Source of the DNA: Lacisediminihabitans changchengi
GTDB lineage: Bacteria > Actinomycetota > Actinomycetes > Actinomycetales > Microbacteriaceae
Length of the DNA: 64,000 nucleotides
Direction of reading: 5' to 3'
NCBI RefSeq assembly: GCF_016634425.1
Contig: NZ_JAEPES010000001.1
Coordinates: 1 to 64,000 of the forward strand
Shown: positions 1-7,683 of the stretch, piece by piece
Layout: each line of letters opens with the position of its first letter
Position numbering within the stretch: position 1 is the stretch's first letter
Notes under the pieces: generated by a model
Database searches by the model: none
What the model saw: the letters and a program-made list of their open reading frames with translations, nothing else
Told to the model about the DNA's origin: nothing
Made by a program: the position numbers and the translations under genes

Positions 1-62
1 CCTTTTATTTCGCGAACCCGTACCGGCGATGCCGGTGGTTCGTCCTGCCCTAAGGAACAGCT

Positions 63-818
63 TTGTCATCAACTATCCCTGCGTTCACTGCCCGTGCCTT
101 CAGCGCCAGCAAGAAGCGCTCGCTGACCGCCGTCATCGCCATCAGCGCTGGCGCTGCGTTCGCGATCGCCGCCCCCCTGTCGGCAAGCGCTCACGTCGTC
201 GTCACGCCGAACACCGCGGAAGCAGGTTCGTACTCGCTCGTCACTTTCAAGGTCCCGACCGAGTCTGCTACCGCCTCCACTGTGAAACTCGAAGTCGACC
301 TCCCCACCGCGACCCCCTTCTCCTCGGTGAGCTACGTGCCCGTTCCGGGGTGGACGACCGAGTTGACTACCGAAACCCTTCCCAAGCCCGTCGCCGTGGG
401 AGAGAACAAGATCACCACGGCGGTGACCAAGGTGGTCTGGACGGCCGGGCCGGGAGCGGAGATCGCGCCCGGGCAGCTACAGCTCTTTCCGCTCTCGCTC
501 GGGCCCGTTCCCGACGTGAAGAAAGTCCAGTTCACCGCCGTGCAGACCTACAGCGACGGCAAGGTAGTGAATTGGGCCGACACGTCCGCCGACGCCGATG
601 AGCCGGCTCCCGCGCTGTACGTCAACGAAGCACCTCCGTCGGAAGACCACCACTCCACCACGGGGGTCACGGCGACCGCGGAGGCAGCGCCATCAACAGC
701 ACCATCGACACAGGGCGCGGGCAGCGACCCGCTGGCGCGCGGACTCGGCATCGTCGGCCTCGTGGTCGGCGCGGTCGGCGTCGTGCTCGCGATCGTGTGG
801 CGCCGGCGGACGGTCTAA
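63..818 (+). CDS. YcnI-family (DUF1775) copper-binding membrane protein
   Basis: Extracytoplasmic copper-handling protein of 251 residues. A signal peptide occupies about residues 18-43 and ends in SASA, so His44 becomes the mature N-terminus, as in YcnI proteins where this histidine helps bind copper. The DUF1775 domain (TPNTAEAG, VPVPGW segments) covers about 44-190. A Ser/Thr/Ala-rich linker containing an HH pair follows, then one C-terminal membrane helix (about 227-246) and an RRR stop. The TTG start is chosen because AAGGA lies 6 nt upstream. A CopC-like gene follows at once, the usual YcnI context. Family and topology are clear; the copper role is inferred from the family. Confidence 0.9.
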   Translation: MSSTIPAFTARAFSASKKRSLTAVIAISAGAAFAIAAPLSASAHVVVTPNTAEAGSYSLVTFKVPTESATASTVKLEVDLPTATPFSSVSYVPVPGWTTELTTETLPKPVAVGENKITTAVTKVVWTAGPGAEIAPGQLQLFPLSLGPVPDVKKVQFTAVQTYSDGKVVNWADTSADADEPAPALYVNEAPPSEDHHSTTGVTATAEAAPSTAPSTQGAGSDPLARGLGIVGLVVGAVGVVLAIVWRRRTV

Positions 819-820
819 TC

Positions 821-1444
821 GTGCTCCGCTCTCGCCGTAGGGGCTTGCTCGCCCGCACCACCGCGGTCGCCGTGCTGGCGATCGGCGCGGTGCTCGCGAT
901 TACGGGACCGGCTCAGGCGCACAACTACCTGATCGAGTCGACGCCAGAAGCCGGGGCAACTCTCACGACACTGCCTGCCCGGTTCTCCGTGATCACCAAC
1001 GGCACGCTGCTCGACCTGAACAAGAACAACGCGGGCTTCGCCCTGCAGGTTCAGGATGCCGACAAGCGCTACTACGGTGACGGCTGCGTGAGCGTCGACG
1101 GGCCCGGCATCTCGACGAAGGCAGAGATCGGGGCGCCCGGTGTCTACACCGTGATCTGGCAGGTGATCTCGACCGACGGTCACCCCGTGTCGGACAGCTT
1201 CCAGTTCACCTGGGCGCCGGCAGATGGCTCGACCACCCGGGAGAGCGCGGGGAGCACGAAGATTCCGGACTGCAACGGCACGCTGCATCCGAATGCCGCC
1301 ACCTCGGCCGCATCACCGGGCCGAACCGCGTCGGTGAGCGAAGGCACGCTGTCGACGATCCTCTGGATCGGCGGCGCGGTGCTCGCTGTCGGCGTCGCGG
1401 TCGTCGTGACCCTGCTGCTGACCGCTCGCCGCCGGAAGGCCTAG
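821..1444 (+). CDS. CopC-domain copper resistance protein with C-terminal anchor
   Basis: CopC-like protein of 207 residues. The signal peptide ends AQA before His34, so the mature chain begins HNYL, matching the N-terminal histidine of the CopC Cu(II) site. A second ligand motif is visible in STDGHPVSDSF (DxH type). A low-complexity linker and a C-terminal helix with a RRRKA tail anchor it outside the membrane. The GTG start is 2 nt after the ycnI stop; an upstream GTG at 797 would overlap ycnI and lacks a ribosome site. Together with YcnI it forms a small copper trafficking operon. No CopD-type permease follows, because a convergent terminator comes next. Confidence 0.85.
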   Translation: MLRSRRRGLLARTTAVAVLAIGAVLAITGPAQAHNYLIESTPEAGATLTTLPARFSVITNGTLLDLNKNNAGFALQVQDADKRYYGDGCVSVDGPGISTKAEIGAPGVYTVIWQVISTDGHPVSDSFQFTWAPADGSTTRESAGSTKIPDCNGTLHPNAATSAASPGRTASVSEGTLSTILWIGGAVLAVGVAVVVTLLLTARRRKA

Positions 1445-1452
1445 GAGATACA

Positions 1453-1489
1453 CACAAGACCCCGTCACCGATGGTGGCGGGGTCTTGTG
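1453..1489. terminator. Bidirectional hairpin terminator between copC and clpP2
   Basis: CACAAGACCCCG pairs with CGGGGTCTTGTG, with inner CACC/GGTG pairing. The hairpin lies between convergent genes. The stem ends are A- and T-rich, so it can serve both strands. Confidence 0.8.
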
Positions 1490-1499
1490 CGTGAAACGA

Positions 1500-2174
1500 C
1501 TAGCGAGTGATCGCCGGGATGTTCTTGCGCGAGGCGAGAACCTGGTCGATCAGGCCGTACTCCAGCGCCTGCTCGCCGCTCAGGATGTTGTCGCGGTCGA
1601 TGTCGCGGTTCACCTGCTCGGGTGTGCGGTTCGAGTGACGCGACAGCGTCTCCTCGAGCCAGGTGCGCATGCGCAGGATCTCGCGAGCCTGGATCTCGAT
1701 GTCCGACGCCTGGCTCGAGCCCTCCGAGCCGGCGGCGGGCTGGTGGATCAGGATGCGGGCGTTCGGTAGCGCGAGACGCTTACCCGGCGTACCCGCAGCC
1801 AGAATCACGGCGGCGGCGGAGGCCGCCTGGCCGAGAACGACGGTCTGGATGTCGGGGCGCACGTACTGCATCGTGTCGTAGATCGCGGTCATCGCGGTGA
1901 ACGAGCCACCGGGAGAGTTGATGTACATGACGATGTCGCGGTCGGGGTCCTGGCTCTCGAGCACGAGAAGCTGTGCCATGACGTCATCGGCCGAGGCATC
2001 GTCGATCTGCACGCCGAGGAAGATGATGCGGTCTTCGAAGAGCTTGGCGTACGGGTCCTGGCGCTTGTAGCCGTAGGCCGTGCGCTCCTCGAACGTCGGA
2101 AGGATGTAGCGCGCCTCCGCCGCCGGACGGGCGACGCCGGACGGGAGCGGGGCACCGAGGGTGAAGTTGTCCAT
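1500..2174 (-). CDS. clpP2: ATP-dependent Clp protease proteolytic subunit ClpP2
   Basis: Serine peptidase subunit of the Clp protease, 224 residues. The catalytic triad is visible: Ser119 in GQAASAA, His144 in ILIHQP and Asp195 in DRDNILS, with the SPGGS oxyanion strand at about 87-91. It carries a longer N-terminus than its partner. It lies 11 nt downstream of clpP1, so the two are co-transcribed; in actinobacteria ClpP1 and ClpP2 form a mixed tetradecamer that works with ClpX or ClpC and the adapter ClpS, which is also in this window. Confidence 0.95.
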   Translation of the reverse strand: MDNFTLGAPLPSGVARPAAEARYILPTFEERTAYGYKRQDPYAKLFEDRIIFLGVQIDDASADDVMAQLLVLESQDPDRDIVMYINSPGGSFTAMTAIYDTMQYVRPDIQTVVLGQAASAAAVILAAGTPGKRLALPNARILIHQPAAGSEGSSQASDIEIQAREILRMRTWLEETLSRHSNRTPEQVNRDIDRDNILSGEQALEYGLIDQVLASRKNIPAITR

Positions 2175-2185
2175 GGTGATGTTCC

Positions 2186-2818
2186 TTACTTGTCGGTCTC
2201 GTTGGCGGCGTTGGTGGCATCCGTGTTGGAGATCGACTCGTCGGTTCCGCCACCGCCGACGACCTCTTCCGCGAACTCGCGGAGGTGGTCGACGAAGCCG
2301 TACTCGAGTGCCTGCTGGGCCGTGAACCAGTTATCACGGTCGTTGTCGATGAGCACCTGCTCGATCGACTTGCCGGTCTGCTCGGCGGTGAGCTCCGCCA
2401 TGCGCTTCTTCATGTCGAGGATGACGCCGGCCTGGGTCTGGATGTCGGCGGCAGTTCCACCGAAACCACCGGACGGCTGGTGCAGCAGTACGCGGGCATT
2501 CGGGGTGATGTAGCGCTTGCCCTTCGTGCCTGAGGAGAGCAGGAACTGCCCCATGGAGGCGGCGAGGCCGATTCCGACGGTGACGATGTCGTTCGGGACG
2601 AACTTCATCGTGTCGTAGATGGCCATGCCCGCGGTGATGGAGCCACCGGGAGAGTTGATGTACAGGAAGATGTCCTTCTTCGGGTCTTCTGCCGCCAGCA
2701 GAAGCATCTTCGCGCAGATTTCATTGGCGTTGTCATCGCGCACCTCTGAGCCAAGCCAGATGATGCGGTCCTTGAGGAGTTGGTCGAAGATGCTCGAGAC
2801 CAATGCCGGTTGGGCCAT
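2186..2818 (-). CDS. clpP1: ATP-dependent Clp protease proteolytic subunit ClpP1
   Basis: First subunit of the ClpP1P2 peptidase, 210 residues. The triad is Ser88 (GLAASMG), His113 (VLLHQP) and Asp162 (DRDNWF), with INSPGGS at about 54-60. The C-terminus carries a Gly/Asn/Thr-rich extension (GGGGTDES...NETDK) beyond the fold. The ATG has GGAG upstream with a 9-nt spacer. The leader contains three copies of an 8-mer at 14-bp spacing (listed separately). ClgR-type regulation is known in relatives, but I found no CGC-N5-GCG match here. Confidence 0.95.
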   Translation of the reverse strand: MAQPALVSSIFDQLLKDRIIWLGSEVRDDNANEICAKMLLLAAEDPKKDIFLYINSPGGSITAGMAIYDTMKFVPNDIVTVGIGLAASMGQFLLSSGTKGKRYITPNARVLLHQPSGGFGGTAADIQTQAGVILDMKKRMAELTAEQTGKSIEQVLIDNDRDNWFTAQQALEYGFVDHLREFAEEVVGGGGTDESISNTDATNAANETDK

Positions 2819-2840
2819 TATTGCGCTCCAAGTTTGTATA

Positions 2841-2876
2841 GGTACTGCTGTTTAGGTACTGCCGGGGCGGTACTGC
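2841..2876. repeat. 14-bp-period triple repeat upstream of clpP1
   Basis: GGTACTGC occurs at 2841, 2855 and 2869, exactly 14 bp apart, in the spacer between the cupin gene and clpP1. In transcript sense it reads GCAGTACC. It may be slippage-born sequence or a phased binding site. Confidence 0.8.
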
Positions 2877-3000
2877 CGTATCGCTTCTGCTGATTCGATC
2901 CTGCAGTTGTCGCTTGTTGACGAATCTAGTGGAGCGCCCGAGCCCAGATGTGCCTGTTCGCCGTGGGCAGAGTTAGGTCAGGCAGGGCGGGTCGCAGCCC

Positions 3001-4317
3001 TCAGATCTCGTCGGCGTGCACGACCAGAACTCCTTCGCGCACCAGACGACGGGCGACGACGACGGATGACTCGGCGTCGAGGCCGCGCAGGGCTCCGGCC
3101 ATCACCGGCCGCCGCCGCTCCAACTCCTGCAACGCGGGGTATGCCTCCGCGGGCAGAACCACCGTGCGGGTGCCGAAAGCGATCGTGGCGTCATCGAGGT
3201 CGTGCTCGATGCGGGCGGTGAGGCCGTCTCGCCAGACGACCGGGGTGTCGGCATCGATGGTGGAGAGTGACTCGATGGTGGAGAGTGACTCGATGGTGGC
3301 GAGCGGGCGCACGGGGGCCGGACGCACGGTGTCTGCGAGCTTGGTGGCAAGCGCATCGCCGACCCGCGCGGTTGTGGTGCCCTGGAGGGTCGACGTGAGC
3401 GACACGATCGTGCTCTCGATCAGGGGTGCTAGAGCCGCGGCATCCGTGTAGTCGATGCCGAGCGGGAGCGAGCCGCGGAGCGCGCCATCGGAGCTGGCCG
3501 CAGCAACCAGGCGCTGCACGACGTCCCAGCGGGTGAGTGCCGAGACGCCGATCGTCAGGTGGATCGAGGTGCCGCCAAGGGCCTGGGCGGAGTGGATCCA
3601 GCCGCGCGGCAGGTAGAGCACATCGCCGGGACGGAAGGTCTCGTCGATCGCTGGGGTGCCGGCGGCCTTCGCGGCAACCGCATCGCGGTGATCGGTCCAC
3701 GGCTGATCGCGTAGCGGGTCGCGATGGACGGGCTCGTGGATGGTCCAGTGCTTCTCGCCGAAGATCTGGATGACGAACACGTCGTGCACGTCGTAGTGCG
3801 GGTCGAATCCGCGGGACGATGCCGGCGTGACGTACGCGTTGACCTGCGCGGGGTGGGAGAGGTCGGCGACCAGCGCACGCGTGAAGTCGGCGATGGGCTG
3901 CCAGGTGCGATGAAGACCTTGCAACACGAGGGTGGCGCCGGCGGCGAACTCGCGCAGCACCTTGCCGGAGTCGAGCTGATCTCCGATCTCGGCACCAAAG
4001 CCCCCTGGCGACGTATAGCGCGAGGCATCGAGCACGGTGCCCTCGTTCGCCATGCGCACGAACGGCGTGCGGATGGACCGGTTGGCGACCAACTCGTCGA
4101 CCGCGGCGAGGCTGAACAGGTCGCTGAACCCGGCGCTGGACCCTTCGCTGGACCTTTCGCTGGACCGTTCGCTCAGGTCGTTGGCGCGGGAAAGCAGCGG
4201 TGCACTCCCCCAGTACTCCGTGGCGAACTCATTGGAGGAAACCGAGATGAGACGGTCGAGCGCGGGCCGACGTACCGACCCGCGCTCCGTGAAGTCGTTA
4301 TTCACTCGATCGGGCAT
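3001..4317 (-). CDS. JmjC/cupin_4-domain Fe(II)/2-oxoglutarate-type oxygenase
   Basis: 438-residue member of the cupin_4/JmjC superfamily, whose characterised members (bacterial YcfD, human MINA53/NO66) are protein hydroxylases. The iron-binding facial triad is intact: His174 and Asp176 in DPHYDVHD and His242 in RGWIHSA, with GDVLYLPRGW preceding the last histidine. A winged-helix-like C-terminus follows. Two in-frame slippage tracts interrupt poorly conserved loops: SERSSERSSEG near 49-59 (12-bp DNA unit) and TIESLSTIESLS in the second half (18-bp unit). The ATG is 9 nt after the stop of the repeat-peptide gene, with GAGG in between, so translation is probably coupled. The substrate is unknown; the neighbouring peptide is a candidate. 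Confidence 0.8.
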   Translation of the reverse strand: MPDRVNNDFTERGSVRRPALDRLISVSSNEFATEYWGSAPLLSRANDLSERSSERSSEGSSAGFSDLFSLAAVDELVANRSIRTPFVRMANEGTVLDASRYTSPGGFGAEIGDQLDSGKVLREFAAGATLVLQGLHRTWQPIADFTRALVADLSHPAQVNAYVTPASSRGFDPHYDVHDVFVIQIFGEKHWTIHEPVHRDPLRDQPWTDHRDAVAAKAAGTPAIDETFRPGDVLYLPRGWIHSAQALGGTSIHLTIGVSALTRWDVVQRLVAAASSDGALRGSLPLGIDYTDAAALAPLIESTIVSLTSTLQGTTTARVGDALATKLADTVRPAPVRPLATIESLSTIESLSTIDADTPVVWRDGLTARIEHDLDDATIAFGTRTVVLPAEAYPALQELERRRPVMAGALRGLDAESSVVVARRLVREGVLVVHADEI

Positions 4318-4326
4318 GGCCTCGGA

Positions 4327-4569
4327 TCAGGCCGAGCCGTCGGCGCCGCCGTCGTGACCGCCGGGGTTTGCGCCCCCATCGGCCGGGCCTTCGGCAGAAC
4401 CATCTGCTCCACCGTCGTGGCCGTCCGAGTTTGCTCCGCCGTCGGCCGGCCCCTCTCCGGCACCGCCGTCCGCACCGCCGTCATGGCCGCCGGGGTTCGC
4501 TCCGCCGTCAGCGGGGCCTTCGACCGACGGATCGTCGGTGCTGCTGATGTCGTCGTCGTTGATGCTCAC
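4327..4569 (-). CDS. Short Asp/Gly/Ala-rich repeat peptide upstream of JmjC oxygenase
   Basis: 80-residue peptide. It has a 16-residue acidic leader (MSINDDDISSTDDPSV) followed by three repeats of 22, 21 and 21 residues with consensus EGPADGGANPGGHDGGADG (residues 17-38, 39-59, 60-80). The repeats are also tandem at DNA level. It has no signal peptide, membrane helix or cysteine. The GTG start has GGAGG 6 nt upstream, so it is well set for translation. It precedes the JmjC/cupin oxygenase by 9 nt. Asp, Asn and His, all residues hydroxylated by this enzyme superfamily, sit at fixed places in every repeat. I do not recognise a characterised family. A modified peptide substrate is the inference; a disordered acidic protein of other use is possible. 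Confidence 0.65.
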   Translation of the reverse strand: MSINDDDISSTDDPSVEGPADGGANPGGHDGGADGGAGEGPADGGANSDGHDGGADGSAEGPADGGANPGGHDGGADGSA

Positions 4570-4708
4570 GAATAACCTCCGAACGTAACGCGGGAAAGCG
4601 GCGTGTGCCGCCTTCGGTCAGCGTACTCCGGAGGGTGAGGATGGCGACCCGTTATTCGACGGGGATTGACGTCGTTTGGGCGCCTGTCGATGCCGTCGCG
4701 ACACGTCG

Positions 4709-5629
4709 TTATTCGACCGGTCGTGATGTCTTCGCGAGGCCCGATTCGTTCGCGACGTCGGCAGTCTTTGCCACCCAGTCGCTGAGGAACTTCGCGGTCG
4801 CCTCGTCGTGGATGTCATCACCGATCGTGATGATCGGATAGTCGCGGTGCAGGATGCCGTCGGCGGGACGCACATCGAGGTGGCCGGTGTCGAAGCCTTC
4901 GCGGTGGAGATAGTCGGCCATGAGGTAGTCGCTGCGCGAATCGCCGACAGAACGCCAGACGTGCGGAAGCGGACCGAGCTCGGCGAAGTACTCGAGGGCA
5001 CGCTGTGCGCCGCGGTCCTTATCGAGCGCCACCGACTCGATGTCGGTGGAGATGATGGTGGTGTCGATGCGGAAGGGCACGAGCCCCGCGGCATCATGCA
5101 CCTCGCGGTTTCCGAAGCGCACGCCGAGTCCGGCCGCGGTCAAGAGATCGAAGGCCTGCGCGTCGAAGCGAGCCTGGGCCTCCTTGTAGACGGCGGAAGG
5201 GACATCCGTGCGCTGCTCGACGGAGATCATGGCGCGTTTGGTCTCGTCGAAGAAGGTGGTGTCGGAGTACTCGGTCTCGATCAGTCGACGGATGTCCGTG
5301 ACAATCGATTCCGGGAGCGCGACAGTCGGATCGATCGTCACCTCGCCCATGCCCGCCGAGGTGATGGGCGCCCAGGAGCCACCCTTCTCGAACACGCCGA
5401 ACATCCGTGCGCCCGGGGTAGCCAGAGCGTCGGCGAGTCCGTCGTCGAGCAGAGGCCCGACGACGAACTCACGCACGAAGGCATCCGACCGCCCGGTGAT
5501 GAACGCAATCGGAGCGCCGGCCGCGGCCAAGGTGACGAGGTCTCTGCGGATGCTCTCGATGCGGATGGTGCGACTGACCGGTGAGGCCAGAGGACCATCC
5601 ACATCGAAGAGCAAACCGAGATCGATCAC
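4709..5629 (-). CDS. HAD-superfamily phosphatase
   Basis: 306-residue hydrolase of the HAD superfamily. Nucleophile and acid are Asp9 and Asp11 in LLFDVDGPL; motif II Thr45 is in FITGR; the lysine is K204 in DKDRGAQ; the magnesium motif is GDSRSDY (229-235). The cap inserted between motifs II and III is large, as in Cof/sucrose-phosphatase-like enzymes, so a sugar or polyol phosphate substrate is plausible but not shown. The stop-codon neighbourhood GTCGAATAACG occurs again 57 bp further downstream, a small duplication of the gene end. It is transcribed the same way as trigger factor upstream. Confidence 0.75.
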   Translation of the reverse strand: MIDLGLLFDVDGPLASPVSRTIRIESIRRDLVTLAAAGAPIAFITGRSDAFVREFVVGPLLDDGLADALATPGARMFGVFEKGGSWAPITSAGMGEVTIDPTVALPESIVTDIRRLIETEYSDTTFFDETKRAMISVEQRTDVPSAVYKEAQARFDAQAFDLLTAAGLGVRFGNREVHDAAGLVPFRIDTTIISTDIESVALDKDRGAQRALEYFAELGPLPHVWRSVGDSRSDYLMADYLHREGFDTGHLDVRPADGILHRDYPIITIGDDIHDEATAKFLSDWVAKTADVANESGLAKTSRPVE

Positions 5630-5655
5630 GCTGCGCTACCCGCTTCTGCCTGCTG

Positions 5656-5735
5656 TGTTGTAGCGGCTATGTGTCGTTGTCGCTACGTGTGGTTGTGGCT
5701 ACTTGTGGTTGTGGCTACTTGTGGTCGTGGCCGTA
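5656..5735. repeat. Five 16-bp tandem units across the tig stop codon
   Basis: Units of TGTGGTTGTGGCTACT, two exact and three diverged, run from the last tig codons into the spacer. On the minus strand each of the first four units carries TAG. Because the period is 1 mod 3, these stops fall in all three frames. Confidence 0.85.
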
Positions 5736-7148
5736 GTGCTCGTGACCGGGCTTGCGACCGTGGCCGTCTTTCTGGTTGCCGTGGTCGTGGCCCGCGTGGT
5801 CGTTGGCCTGCGTGAGCAGGTTGGCGGCCTCTGACGTGTCGAACTCGTCGTTCGACTCGTCTTCGGGAGCGGTGGCAGAGGCGACGAACGCCGAGATGTC
5901 GACCGGCTTGCCGTCAGTGTCAACGACCTTCGCCTTCGACAGCACGCTCGCCAGAGCCTTGCCGCGCGCTACCTCGCCGATCATGCCGGGGATCTGGCCG
6001 TTCTCGTCGAGCACCTTGATGAACTCGCCCGGCTCCATGTTGTACTGGGCAGCGCCCTGCACGAGGTACTGGGTGAGCTCGTTCTGGCTGACGCGAACCT
6101 CGTCGGCCTCGGCGATGGAGTCGAGCAGGATCTGGCTGCGGAACGTCTTCTCGCTGGACTCGGTGACCTCGGCGCGGTGAACGTCGTCCTCGAGGCGCTG
6201 CTCGTTCTCGAGGTGACGGTGCACCTCGTCGAGCACGAGCTGCTCGGGAACGGCGATCTCGACGGATTCGAGCAGCTTGTCGACGATCTGGTCACGTGCC
6301 TGAGCACCCTGGCCGAAGACCTTCGAGCGCTCGATCTGGCCACGGATGTCTTCACGCAGCTCGGCGATGGTGTCGAACTGGCTGGCGATCTGCGCGAAGT
6401 CGTCGTCGGCGGTCGGAAGCTCGCGCTCCTTGACGGCCAGCAGGTTCACGGTGATCTCCGCCGACTCGCCCTCGTTGTCGCCGCCGAGCAGCTTGGACTC
6501 GAAGACCGTGGTCTCGCCAGCGCTCAGGCCGTCGAGGGCCTCGTCGATGCCGTCGATCAGGTCACCGGAGCCGACCTGGTACGAGATCGCGTTCGCGGTG
6601 TCGACCTCGTTGCCGGCGATCTTGGCGACCAGGTCGATCTGCACGAAGTCGCCGGTCGCGGCCGGGCGCTCCACGGTGATCAGGGTGCCGAAGCGCTCGA
6701 GCAGGTTGTTCAGCTCGGTCTCGACGTCGTCATCCGTGACCACGATCGGGTCGACGGTGAGCTCGATGCCATCGAGGTTCGGGATCTCGAAGTCGGGACG
6801 CACGTCGACCTCGACCTCGACCTCGAGGTCACCACTGAAGTCTTTGAGACTCGGCAGGCCCTTGATGTCTGCGGCGGGGCGGCCGAGCGGCTTGATCTTC
6901 TCGGCCTCGACGGCCTCGCGGTAGAACTTGTCCAGGCCGTCGTTGACCGCGTGGTTCATTACCTCTTCACGACCGACGCGCTGGTCGATGATGGGCGGCG
7001 GCACCTTGCCCTTACGGAACCCGGGGATGTTCACGGACTCAGCGATGTGCTTGTACGCGTGATCAATGCTGGGCTTGAGCTCGTCGGGGGTGACTGAGAT
7101 GGTCAGCTTCACCCGGGTGGGGCTGAGCTTCTCGACCGTGGTCTTCAC
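5715..7148 (-). CDS. tig: Trigger factor, ribosome-associated chaperone and prolyl isomerase
   Basis: 477-residue trigger factor. The N-terminal ribosome-docking domain has the signature GFRKGK at 43-48. An FKBP-type isomerase domain follows (about 155-245: [24 protein letters not shown]), then the helical arm domain. The last 30 or so residues form a histidine-rich tail with eight histidines in NDHAGHDHG...HEHYGHDHK, resembling SlyD-type metal-binding tails. It acts on nascent chains in the cytosol and commonly sits near clpP, as here. The ATG start is standard. 16-bp tandem repeats flank both ends of the gene. Confidence 0.95.
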   Translation of the reverse strand: MKTTVEKLSPTRVKLTISVTPDELKPSIDHAYKHIAESVNIPGFRKGKVPPPIIDQRVGREEVMNHAVNDGLDKFYREAVEAEKIKPLGRPAADIKGLPSLKDFSGDLEVEVEVDVRPDFEIPNLDGIELTVDPIVVTDDDVETELNNLLERFGTLITVERPAATGDFVQIDLVAKIAGNEVDTANAISYQVGSGDLIDGIDEALDGLSAGETTVFESKLLGGDNEGESAEITVNLLAVKERELPTADDDFAQIASQFDTIAELREDIRGQIERSKVFGQGAQARDQIVDKLLESVEIAVPEQLVLDEVHRHLENEQRLEDDVHRAEVTESSEKTFRSQILLDSIAEADEVRVSQNELTQYLVQGAAQYNMEPGEFIKVLDENGQIPGMIGEVARGKALASVLSKAKVVDTDGKPVDISAFVASATAPEDESNDEFDTSEAANLLTQANDHAGHDHGNQKDGHGRKPGHEHYGHDHK

Positions 7149-7194
7149 GATGGTTCTCCTGGTGATTCTGGTGGATTATGCCGTACGTAATTCG

Positions 7195-7242
7195 TGGTGC
7201 TGCATCTGTGTGGTGCTGCATCTGTGCGGTGCTGCGTTCTTC
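7195..7242. repeat. 16-bp tandem repeat between tRNA-Pro and tig
   Basis: TGGTGCTGCATCTGTG is present twice exactly (7195-7210, 7211-7226), followed by a diverged third copy. It lies in the tig leader. Confidence 0.8.
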
Positions 7243-7253
7243 GTGGTGCTGTG

Positions 7254-7327
7254 TCGGGGCGACAGGATTCGAACCTGCGACCTCTCGGTCCCAAACCGAG
7301 CGCTCTACCAAGCTGAGCTACGCCCCG
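7254..7327 (-). tRNA. tRNA-Pro (UGG anticodon)
   Basis: Reading the minus strand, CGGGGCG pairs with CGCCCCG to make the acceptor stem. CTCGG-TTTGGGA-CCGAG forms the anticodon arm with UGG at 34-36, and GTTCGAAT is the T loop. CCA is not encoded. It is transcribed toward tig. Confidence 0.95.
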
Positions 7328-7683
7328 TCGTTCTGAGCAGTTCTTTCGTACTGAGTAGTTTTTTCACACAACCTGCGAACCGCTCTCGGACGAACGGATG
7401 GCGCGCCGAGAGCCAGAAATAGGCCTCCGCAAGTCTAGTGCACGCTTCACACCCGCTTGCTGGCAGGCTGCCGCGTGCGGCTTGCCTGGCGCCCGTCACC
7501 TGGTGCCCGTCATCTCAAGCCAGTCGTCTCGTGCCAGTCGTCTGTGCCAGTCGTCTCGAGCCAGTCGTCTCGAGCCAGTCATCTCGAGCCAGTCGTCTGG
7601 TGCCAGTCGTCTGGTGCCAGTCGTCTGTGCAGGCGGCGATTCCGCCCCCGCCGGCACATTGCTCGACTTTGTGTCCGCGGCGG
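7328..7683. other. 356-nt spacer with minisatellite, no gene
   Basis: No open frame here has credible coding character or a ribosome site. The right half is filled by ten 14-bp repeats (separate entry). The left part, next to tRNA-Pro, should hold the tRNA promoter, but I could not place its boxes with confidence. Confidence 0.6.
7491..7628. repeat. Minisatellite of ten about 14-bp units
   Basis: Consensus GCCAGTCGTCTCGA. Eight units are 14 bp and two (7533-7545, 7616-7628) are 13 bp. Central units are near identical while the left-most two (GCCCGTCAC..., GCCCGTCAT...) are diverged. There are no spacers between units, so it is not a CRISPR array. Confidence 0.9.

Noticed and set aside
2819..3000. 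ClgR-type operator upstream of clpP1
   Set aside because: No CGC-N5-GCG or close form could be found on either strand.
4640..4722. Two GTTATTCGAC copies as attachment-site direct repeats
   Set aside because: 57 bp apart with no integrase or inserted gene; more simply a duplicated gene end.
7491..7628. Possible CRISPR array
   Set aside because: Units are contiguous, only 13-14 bp long, with no spacers and no cas genes.
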